From the NCBI RefSeq assembly GCF_001426265.1, contig NZ_LMDG01000013.1, forward strand, positions 63,477 to 111,735: a DNA stretch of 48,259 nucleotides. The letters run 5' to 3'. Position 1 is the first letter of the stretch. Each line of letters starts with the position of its first letter. Of the stretch, positions 34,268-40,704 are shown one piece after another. The notes under the pieces are model-generated. The model worked only from the letters and a program-made list of their open reading frames with translations. It was not told the origin of the DNA and searched no databases. The stretch is from Rhizobium sp. Root1220 (lineage in GTDB: Bacteria > Pseudomonadota > Alphaproteobacteria > Rhizobiales > Rhizobiaceae). A program made the translations under genes and the position numbers.

Positions 34268-34816
34268 TTAGAGCGATTTGGCTTCGGCGTCAGCAATCGC
34301 GACGGCGTCAGGAAGCGCGCCAGTCAGGATTGCGATGCGTTTGATGAGCTCGGATAGACCCTGCAGGGCAAGCAGGCCGAAGCCGGCGGGGATCAGGGCC
34401 CAGACCGGCCACAGGATAAGCCCGCCGGTGTTGTTGGACACCTCGCCGCTTGTGTACTTGGCGACGACAATCGGCCAGGACAGGTAGATCGTAATCAGAC
34501 AGAAGGGCATCAGGAAAAAGAGCGTGCCGAGAATCTCGATCCAGAGCTGAGCGCGCCGGGGCAGCTGACCATAGATCAGGTCGACCTTGACGTGCTCGCT
34601 GCTGAGCAGGGTCCATGCGGCGGCCAGCAGGAAGGCGGCTGAAAAGAGGTACCACTGCGCCTCCAGCCAGGCATTCGAACTCATGTTGAAAAGCTTGCGT
34701 GTCGTCGCATTGACGGCGCTGATAAGAACGGCCGCCAGAAGCAGCCACGAGACTGCCTTTCCGACAAAGGTGCTAATCGCGTCAACTGCGCGCGACAGCG
34801 TCAATAAGCCCGACAT
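34268..34816 (-). CDS. dctQ: TRAP transporter small permease (DctQ)
   Basis: A 182-residue protein with four membrane segments (VSWLLLAAVLISAVNA, YLFSAAFLLAAAWTLLS, LGTLFFLMPFCLITIYLSWP, LIPAGFGLLALQGLSELIKR) and the conserved SSEHVKVDLIYGQLP loop. It pairs with DctM in the inner membrane. First gene of the operon: ATG 34816 is preceded by GGGAGGAG. A response regulator gene ends 102 bases upstream on the same strand, with a dyad at its end. Confidence 0.85.
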   Translation of the reverse strand: MSGLLTLSRAVDAISTFVGKAVSWLLLAAVLISAVNATTRKLFNMSSNAWLEAQWYLFSAAFLLAAAWTLLSSEHVKVDLIYGQLPRRAQLWIEILGTLFFLMPFCLITIYLSWPIVVAKYTSGEVSNNTGGLILWPVWALIPAGFGLLALQGLSELIKRIAILTGALPDAVAIADAEAKSL

Positions 34817-34918
34817 TTTATTCTCCTCCCGAAGATCGCATCAGTGATGCGACCATTAGGGAGTGCTAAGGCGCATATCCCGCTCAAACAAGACGGTGGG
34901 CATGCCAATTGCCCGGGT

Positions 34919-34936
34919 CTACCCAGTAGTGGGTAG
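34919..34936. promoter_or_regulatory. dyad upstream of the TRAP operon
   Basis: CTACCCA, 4 bases, TGGGTAG: perfect 7-bp arms overlapping the stop codon of the regulator and about 103 bases before dctQ. It could be the regulator's operator for the transport operon or a terminator stem (no T-run). Confidence 0.45.
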
Positions 34937-35590
34937 GGAGGTTTTTCCCCCATCGGACGTTCGAAGATCATTGTCCATCGCGTAGCGAATGAGCCCGGCC
35001 GTGGTGGCAATGCCGAGCTTGCGTTTGATGTGCTTGCGGTGGGTCTCGGCGGTCGCTTCAGAAATCGTCAGTGACTCGGCAATGTCGCGGTTGCTCTTGC
35101 CGGCTGCCAGAAGCACGAGGACGTCGAGTTCGCGGCTTGTCAGTGGCGTGGAGCCATGCTCGACCTTGCCATTCATCAGGACCTGCGAGACGCCGGCGGA
35201 GAAATAGGTCTTGCCGGCCGCCACGCTCTCGATTGCCGCAACGATCTCATCGGTCGATACATCCTTCAGGATGTAGCCGGAAGCGCCATGCATCACTGAG
35301 GTCGAGATGTATTCGCGGCTGTCGTGCATCGACAGCATCAGGATGCGGCAGTCCGGCACCGCCTCGCGAAACAGGGCGATCGCCTCGATGCCGCTGACCT
35401 TCGGCATGTTGATATCCATGAGCACGACGGCCGGGTTTGTGTTTCGCGCAATCTCCAGGCCCGCCAGCGCAAGCCCCGCGGTGCCAACCACCTCGATGTG
35501 ATTGTAGGTTTCAAGAACGGCGCGCAAGCCGTCATGCACCAGCGGGTGATTGTCGATCAGGAGAACCTTGATCCGACCCGTATGTGTCAT
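34919..35590 (-). CDS. NarL/FixJ-type response regulator next to the TRAP operon
   Basis: A 223-residue protein. Residues 1-125 form the receiver: VLLIDNHPLVHDGL with the acidic pocket, VVLMDINMPKVSG with the phospho-accepting Asp, LMLSMHD and YILKDVS with the Lys. Residues about 148-210 form the LuxR helix-turn-helix: LTSRELDVLVLLAAGKSNRD, ISEATAETHRKHIKRKLGI. Its ATG overlaps the kinase stop by ATGA, so both are co-translated. Its position just before dctQMP suggests it activates that operon; inference from layout, as in other transporter-linked kinase/regulator pairs of rhizobia. Confidence 0.85.
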   Translation of the reverse strand: MTHTGRIKVLLIDNHPLVHDGLRAVLETYNHIEVVGTAGLALAGLEIARNTNPAVVLMDINMPKVSGIEAIALFREAVPDCRILMLSMHDSREYISTSVMHGASGYILKDVSTDEIVAAIESVAAGKTYFSAGVSQVLMNGKVEHGSTPLTSRELDVLVLLAAGKSNRDIAESLTISEATAETHRKHIKRKLGIATTAGLIRYAMDNDLRTSDGGKTSLPTTG

Positions 35591-36978
35591 GCCGCTTCCT
35601 CTTGTCGACCGGGCTTCACGGATGCCGATTTCGGCAGCATCGCCGTCAGTGTGGTTCCATGAGACGAGCTTTTCACCAGCAAGATCCCGCCGAAATGCGC
35701 CATCCGCTCTTGCATATTGCGCAGGCCCAGCCCTCCACCTTTATATCCATTGGCAAAGCCGAAGCTCTCATCGAACCCGTTGCCATTGTCGTCGATTTTC
35801 ATGCGGATGCGGCCGCGGTCGCCCCAGAGCACGATTGTCACCTCGCTCGCGCCGGAATGCCGCTCGATATTATTGAATGCTTCCTGGGCAACGCGGTATA
35901 GCGCCGTGCTGGCTTCCGGCTTTGGCCGGGCATTAAGGCTCTTCGCGTCGAAATCGACCCTGATGCCCGTTCGCTCGGCAAAATTGTCGCTGAGCGCCTG
36001 GAGGGCAGGGGTCAATCCAAGGTCGTCAAGCACGCGAGGCCTGAGATCGTGCGACAGGCGCCGGACTTCCTTGATCGCGGCGTTCAAGGCATCGGCGCCC
36101 CGGTCGATCGCACTCGACACGTCGCTGTTGCCGCTCTTCACCTTGCGGCTGGCGAGATCGATGGCAAAGCGCACGCCGACAAGGTTCTGCGAGATGCCGT
36201 CATGCAATTCCCGTGCGATGCGGGCTCGCTCCTCTTCCTGCGTGTCGATGATGCGCTGGGCAAGTTCCTTCAGCTTGCCATCCGCCATCCGCCTTTCGCG
36301 CATGGTCACAAGCATACAGGTCGCAAACACCATCAGCACTGCCGGTACCGCGATCAGGGTCACCACCAGGAAGGTCTTGCTGATGTTCGCCCGAAGATCG
36401 GCCTTGGCTGCCGCGGTCTGCGCGAAGACATCGTCGAGATAGACGCCCGTGCCGATCATCCAGTGCCATTTCTCTAGTCCGGCCGCAAATGAGAGTTTAT
36501 CGGCCATGACGCCCGATGAGGGCTTTTGCCATTTGTATTGGTGCAGTCCTCCGCCTTCCCTGGCCTTCTCGATCAGGTTGGCGATAACCATGTCGCCGTC
36601 CGGGTCGACAAGATCGATCCAGTTTCGGCCGGGCCGGAAAGCCTGGCGCGGATGGACGATGTTGTTTCCGTCGTAATCATAGACGAAGAAGTAGCCATCC
36701 TGACCGTAGTCAAGGGATGTGAGAATATCGCGGACCTTGCGTTTGGCGGCTTCGTCATCGGGCGCCGCATCCTTGTAGACCGGGTCGATTGCCGACAACG
36801 CCAGATTGGTCAGATTCAACAGTTCCGTTTGCTTGGCCTGCAACAGATTGCGCTCGAACGTACCGATGCTGCTCTGGACGAGGGTGGTTGACTGCCAGGT
36901 AATGAAGGCGGTGATGGTAAGGATCGCGATGACAAGTGGCACGATAGCCAGTGCCACGATCTGATGCCTGAGATGCAC
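35587..36978 (-). CDS. Cache-domain sensor histidine kinase (HisKA_3)
   Basis: About 463 residues. A first membrane helix (QIVALAIVPLVIAILTITAF) is followed by a periplasmic single Cache domain (VRDILTSLDYGQDGYFFVYD, then NNIVHPRQAFRPGRNWIDLV), typical for binding small carboxylates, then a second helix (FLVVTLIAVPAVLMVFATCM). The kinase core has EEERARIARELHDGISQNLV (phospho-His) and GGGLGLRNMQERM in the ATPase. GTG 36978 is favoured: GGGAGG lies 7 bases upstream; an ATG at 37053 adds poor sequence. Likely senses the TRAP substrate (inference). Confidence 0.85.
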   Translation of the reverse strand: MHLRHQIVALAIVPLVIAILTITAFITWQSTTLVQSSIGTFERNLLQAKQTELLNLTNLALSAIDPVYKDAAPDDEAAKRKVRDILTSLDYGQDGYFFVYDYDGNNIVHPRQAFRPGRNWIDLVDPDGDMVIANLIEKAREGGGLHQYKWQKPSSGVMADKLSFAAGLEKWHWMIGTGVYLDDVFAQTAAAKADLRANISKTFLVVTLIAVPAVLMVFATCMLVTMRERRMADGKLKELAQRIIDTQEEERARIARELHDGISQNLVGVRFAIDLASRKVKSGNSDVSSAIDRGADALNAAIKEVRRLSHDLRPRVLDDLGLTPALQALSDNFAERTGIRVDFDAKSLNARPKPEASTALYRVAQEAFNNIERHSGASEVTIVLWGDRGRIRMKIDDNGNGFDESFGFANGYKGGGLGLRNMQERMAHFGGILLVKSSSHGTTLTAMLPKSASVKPGRQEEAA

Positions 36979-37290
36979 GATATTTCCTCCCGCGCCATGG
37001 TCAAAGCATAGGGCCGCATGAAGCATAATGGAAAGATTGATCGTCTGCATCACTTGGACAGGGAAATCACTCAGCCCAACACCTTTGGGCGTGGCGTTTA
37101 GAACGAAGAGCGCTTCTGCTGAGCAACCAAGCGATCAGTTTACTTGCGTAAGCAGAGGAGTAGCTGTCTTCTTCGTGTGCCGTTTCAAGTGTTATTCAGT
37201 AAATAACTCAATCCTAGGTCTGCAAGCTGAATGTTCCAGTAGTACTGGAAGTATCAAATGTGTTTGAAAGACGGCATTTATGTGCCATAG
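36979..37290. other. intergenic region with a palindrome
   Basis: No gene supported. TTCCAGT-AGT-ACTGGAA at 37234-37250 is a perfect 7-3-7 palindrome about 40 bases before the next gene, with a different sequence from the MarR-type sites. The left side should hold the promoter of the kinase/regulator/TRAP transcript. Confidence 0.45.
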
Positions 37291-37539
37291 TTGGGTAGGA
37301 ACGAAATTTGGCCTCCACAATACGGGATCTATGACGATAGCCGTGGATTTCAGCGAAGAGCTGTATTCCGGCGCGAGTTGCAGAGACTGATCGAAACTGC
37401 GGTCAGCGCCGGTTGGCGTGAAGACGAGATCGCGCTCGAGGTTGCAGATCTGGCCGATGAATACGTAATGAAACTTGCACAAAAAAAGAGTAGTCGCTCT
37501 GGTCTGTCATCGGCAAACGATAACCGAATCTCATCTTGA
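37291..37539 (+). CDS. hypothetical small helical protein
   Basis: An 82-residue product from TTG 37291 (start uncertain; AGGA lies inside the first codons). The core YDDSRGFQRRAVFRRELQRL, then IETAVSAGWREDEIALEVA, DLADEYVMKL is helical and amphipathic with a basic tail; I recall similar short proteins in rhizobia but no function. A palindrome upstream may be its operator. Confidence 0.5.
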   Translation: MGRNEIWPPQYGIYDDSRGFQRRAVFRRELQRLIETAVSAGWREDEIALEVADLADEYVMKLAQKKSSRSGLSSANDNRISS

Positions 37540-37656
37540 GAGGCATGTCGTTTCCGGTAAGGCCAAGCCAACTAATCGGTGGTTGGACCGATAAGAACCA
37601 TGGGTATGTAGGCTTGAATGACCTAAAATGACCGGGGTAGGGAGGCATGCGACAAA

Positions 37657-37842
37657 ATGGATGAAGGCCGTCAAATTCCAGGTGTTCTTGGTCCTATTCG
37701 GATTTTCACATTGGCGGTGTGCGCAACCGTCGTATTGTTATTCTTGTTCGTGTTCATGCTGCGTCTATTCGGTCCGCTCGTTGTTGCCAGTAATATTTAC
37801 AAAGAGCAGCCGATCTTGCTGATGGATTTGCACACTCTTTGA
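37657..37842 (+). CDS. hypothetical 61-residue membrane protein
   Basis: ATG 37657; GGGAGG lies 12 bases upstream. One long transmembrane segment (FTLAVCATVVLLFLFVFMLRLF) with a soluble end. No family known. Confidence 0.45.
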   Translation: MDEGRQIPGVLGPIRIFTLAVCATVVLLFLFVFMLRLFGPLVVASNIYKEQPILLMDLHTL

Positions 37843-38090
37843 CGAGGGTCCCATTTCTTGTTCGCGAGTTCCAATAAGACTTGTGCTCGACGAACGCAGC
37901 CGAGTTAGACATTGGCGCCTGGGACTTCATAACCTTCTGAATCGACCAGGAGGCTCGATTTGATCGAGTTCCAAGCCACCCGAACCTCAAGTTCCATAAA
38001 TGTGGTTACGCGATTTTGCATAAATGTATGAAGTTGTTGACTAATATTTCCTAAAATCCCATCGCGCTATTGTTTGTCTGCCCTCAAGTA
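37843..38090. other. AT-rich non-coding stretch
   Basis: I see no gene or clear signal in it. AT content is higher than in its surroundings. Confidence 0.4.
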
Positions 38091-38312
38091 TTAGAGGGAC
38101 GAACTGCGTTCTTGACTCGAGTCTTCAGATGCAAAAACGGCAGCCAATTGCTGCCGAGCACTCTGCGCAAGTTCTTCAGCATCACCAATACCCTCCTTGG
38201 ACAACCTCACTAGAAGGGTAGCGATTTGGAGGACTGAGTTCCTATCCCGCTCGACGCCAAACTCTCGGCAAAGCGTCTTAAGCGCAGTATTTACTATCTG
38301 GACTTCCACCAT
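38091..38312 (-). CDS. hypothetical 73-residue protein
   Basis: ATG 38312 (MVEVQIVNTALKTLCREFGV; then LQIATLLVRLSKEGIGDAEE), helical and acidic; GGAGG 11 bases upstream. The start of the next upstream gene's coiled coil ends 35 bases away, so they may form one transcript. The frame continues upstream to 38438, but that part is antisense-like noise. Family unknown. Confidence 0.5.
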   Translation of the reverse strand: MVEVQIVNTALKTLCREFGVERDRNSVLQIATLLVRLSKEGIGDAEELAQSARQQLAAVFASEDSSQERSSSL

Positions 38313-38346
38313 GCCCCAATTCAACCTCCGGCATTCCAACGCGCAC

Positions 38347-38832
38347 TCAGTCTTCAAACCGAGCCAACATTTGCCGCAACTGTGCATTCTGCACTCTAAG
38401 TTTTTGCTCCAGCTGCAATCGCAGTCGACGGATCTCATTATCGAGCTCTAGAGCATGATCGCCGGGCGTCGCCAGTTGTACGGGCGTCGAACTAATTTCC
38501 GCCCGCATTTTACTGGCGCGTCGGCGAGGCCCTTTCCCAACCACCTGGCGAGCGCCGACGACTGGTTCATCCCCCTTTGCCTCTGCCGCCGCTGCGGCGA
38601 TCGCTGCAAGCGTCGGCAAGTCTTCAATGTGCTCTGGGTCATCCTCCAAGGCACTGGCTGGGGCGCCTAATTCGAGGTTTGGCGACGCAGGCGCGGATTC
38701 CAGTTCGACCGTCCGCGCGTTCTCGTTGGAATCTGACGCTGCTTCTTCGCTTAATGCAGAAATGACATCAGGCGCGTCGTGCCTATCGTGTCGCCTTGTA
38801 AGGCCAACGAGAAATTTCCATGGAGACTTCAT
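38347..38832 (-). CDS. SyrB-like protein (coiled-coil C-terminus)
   Basis: A 161-residue protein with a disordered, acidic/Ala-rich middle (AAIAAAAAEAKGDEPV), a basic patch (GKGPRRRASKMRAE) and a C-terminal coiled coil (LDNEIRRLRLQLEQKLRVQN, AQLRQMLARFED). The tail resembles that of the neighbour at 38962 and of rhizobial SyrB (EENRRLRKLLAEKLRAENA...). The N-terminus (MKSPWKFLVGLTRR) is distinct. Regulatory role is only inferred from SyrB, described as a repressor of syrM in Sinorhizobium. Confidence 0.5.
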   Translation of the reverse strand: MKSPWKFLVGLTRRHDRHDAPDVISALSEEAASDSNENARTVELESAPASPNLELGAPASALEDDPEHIEDLPTLAAIAAAAAEAKGDEPVVGARQVVGKGPRRRASKMRAEISSTPVQLATPGDHALELDNEIRRLRLQLEQKLRVQNAQLRQMLARFED

Positions 38833-38961
38833 CTTCGTTGTCTAACCTTAACTACCGTCACTGAGGACAACGTCCCCGGCAACGATTGATCATCGCCGGG
38901 AATGTTCATTTACACGCGGATCCGGAATTCGCCAGTTCGGGAAAAGTAGTATTTGCCCGGT

Positions 38962-39630
38962 CTAGGATTGGCCAAGGCGTTTGCGAAGATCGGCGTTTTC
39001 GGCGCGCAGTTTTTCGGCCAACTGCTTCCTGAGGCTTCTATTTTCCTCTTCCAACTGGAGAAGATCAGCCATCTCGTCTCCCGCTGCAGCTGGCGATTTG
39101 GCTTCGACAGTCGGCTGTGGCGTAAGCATTTTGCGAGGCTTTTTTTCTGGAGGGGTTGTTTGCGAGGCAGATGGCGCTGCCTTCGTCCGCTTTACACGCG
39201 GCTTCCGTGTCGCCTTAGTGATTTCGGTAGTCGCAGCCAAAGCGCCGGCAGTTGCCGCGTCAAGCGACGCACTCTTTGGACGTGGCCCCCGACGTTTCTT
39301 CTCCGGGGCAGCTGGCACTACATCTGTGCTTACGCTGTCCGGGCTAACAACTGTGCTGGTCTCTTCGGCCATATGTCCCTCCTGTGGTGGCAGTGAAGTC
39401 TTTCGCTGACCCGTTGCAGGTGTCAACAGCTTCGTTTCGTTTTGTTGGCGCTCAGAATGACGGAGCGAGATCCTCATTGCTTGAGCGACCATCTCTGATT
39501 GCGCCTCGGCTTCAACGTCGCGGGAGATGGACTGAAGATCCAGGTTTCCCCAGATGGAGCTCGGTTTCTGTGCCTTGCGCCGGCTTCCGCCCTTATACTC
39601 AACCACGAACTCTTTTTGTGGTCGCTTCAT
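38962..39630 (-). CDS. syrB: SyrB-like transcriptional regulator, possibly fused to a SIWG-motif small protein
   Basis: Two parts in one frame. Residues 1-86 from ATG 39630 (AAGGAC 8 bases upstream) begin KRPQKEFVVEYKGGSRRK and contain PSSIWGNLDLQS, the motif of the small protein at 39963-40136. From an internal ATG 39372, with AGGAGG 6 bases upstream, the sequence is SyrB-like: Lys/Pro-rich, basic (KKRRGPRPKS), ending EMADLLQLEEENRSLRKQLA, EKLRAENADLRKRLG. SyrB is a known syrM regulator of Sinorhizobium symbiosis. The strong internal ribosome site suggests two overlapping products, a fusion plus SyrB alone, or loss of a stop codon between two genes. Confidence 0.65.
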   Translation of the reverse strand: MKRPQKEFVVEYKGGSRRKAQKPSSIWGNLDLQSISRDVEAEAQSEMVAQAMRISLRHSERQQNETKLLTPATGQRKTSLPPQEGHMAEETSTVVSPDSVSTDVVPAAPEKKRRGPRPKSASLDAATAGALAATTEITKATRKPRVKRTKAAPSASQTTPPEKKPRKMLTPQPTVEAKSPAAAGDEMADLLQLEEENRSLRKQLAEKLRAENADLRKRLGQS

Positions 39631-39737
39631 CAATTTGGTCCTTGTGGTTGCTGCAGAGCCGAACCTTTCCGTTGGTGGTTCCGGTCAGGCGGATGGAACT
39701 AAGCTGCGCTCGGTTTTGCCTATCCGAGTTTTGGCGT

Positions 39738-39940
39738 CAAGTCACAGGCGCAGCGCCGACCTCGGGAGTGTCCCCGAACTTGAGCCGACGCCTGATCACG
39801 CTTCGTACCTTCAGTCCTGGTTGAAGGTTCTGGCCGACGACAAGCGGGCGATCTTCCAGGCGGCTGCCCACGCGCAACGCGCTACGGCATTTCTCCACGG
39901 ACTACAGCCGGAAGCGGCCAACATTCGGGACGCTGCTTGA
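39738..39940 (+). pseudogene. ArdC-type antirestriction protein, C-terminal fragment
   Basis: The end of a plus-strand frame reads PTPDHASYLQSWLKVLADDK, then RAIFQAAAHAQRATAFLHGL, to TGA 39938-39940. This matches the tail of plasmid ArdC-like proteins (N-terminal ssDNA-binding domain plus zincin metallopeptidase; DUF1738/DUF1738-like) that protect incoming plasmids from restriction. The N-terminal 250 or so residues are absent. A relic of conjugative plasmid DNA. Confidence 0.6.
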
Positions 39941-39962
39941 GCGCTTGAAGCTTCAAATCAAC

Positions 39963-40136
39963 TTACAGTCGGTCGCCGCTCTCGGTGGTGGCCGGCTTCG
40001 TCGACGTGTCCGCGGGAGCCAGATCTTCCGTAGTGCTCAGGTCCAACTTTCCCCAGATCGACGGCTTGGGAGCGGAAGACTTCAGCTTCCGGGACTGCTT
40101 GATTTCGACGATAAACGGTTTCGTCTGCTTTGCCAT
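39963..40136 (-). CDS. 57-residue SIWG-motif protein
   Basis: ATG 40136 with GGAGG 5 bases upstream: MAKQTKPFIVEIKQSRKLKS, then APKPSIWGKLDLSTTEDLAP. The lysine-rich start, the P(K/S)SIWG(N/K)LDL motif and the Pro/Thr-rich tail are shared with the N-terminal part of the ORF at 38962-39630 (KEFVVEYK...SSIWGNLDL). The family is common near syrB-like genes in rhizobia as far as I recall; function unknown. Confidence 0.55.
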   Translation of the reverse strand: MAKQTKPFIVEIKQSRKLKSSAPKPSIWGKLDLSTTEDLAPADTSTKPATTESGDRL

Positions 40137-40369
40137 AAATCCTCCAGGCAATGATTCGCGGGGCAACTCTATCGCCGCGAGCTTGTCTCGCAAGCGGACC
40201 TTGGGCGGACGTCATGCGAGGAATGTGCATATCTTAGTCGTAGCTACGAAAGGTCATTCCTCGCGAAACAAGAAAGTCTCTCCACGCCGCCCTTCACGGT
40301 GTTTCGGCCTTTGCGACTGCCATCGAGGCCGCAATGGAGCGGCCCGAAACAGCGAAAAGGAATACGACA

Positions 40370-40558
40370 ATGGCTACCATCGGCACCTTCACCTCTACCG
40401 AAAACGGCTTCACCGGCTCAATCCGCACCCTCGCCCTCAACGCCAAGGCCCGCATCGCCCGCATCGAAAATCCCTCCGACAAGGGCCCGCACTTCCGCAT
40501 CTTCGCGGGAGCCGTTGATTGTGCTGAGAACGTGATTATGCGGAGTGCCGGCTGCTGA
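40370..40558 (+). pseudogene. DUF736 protein gene, 5' part, split by a mobile element
   Basis: ATG 40370 with AAGGA 8 bases upstream: [20 protein letters not shown], then [19 protein letters not shown] and RIFAGA. This is the N-terminal half of the DUF736 family (about 100 residues, single-domain plasmid/ICE proteins of unknown role). From about 40514 the frame enters the inverted end of an inserted element and stops at 40556-40558. The missing half ([20 protein letters not shown]... ending IWSRQNKD) lies at 43302-43470. Confidence 0.85.
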
Positions 40559-40607
40559 AGGCTGGATTTGCCGGCGGTTGCGGTGGATTCTGCTCCGCAT
40601 AATCCCG
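40514..40607 (+). repeat. left 94-bp terminal inverted repeat
   Basis: Contains GATTGTGCTGAG (40518-40529), GATTATGCGGAG (40534-40545) and the inverse CTCCGCATAATC (40593-40604). Matches the reverse complement of 43187-43280 with 11 differences; the outer 47 bases have only two. Confidence 0.85.
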
Positions 40608-40704
40608 GAGCCTTCTGTGCCGCTGAGATCGATAGTGCGTCTTAAAATAGGGACGCCTTTGGCCTATGCTGACCCGCATGATCATTTAGGCGAAAGCTGC
40701 AAAG

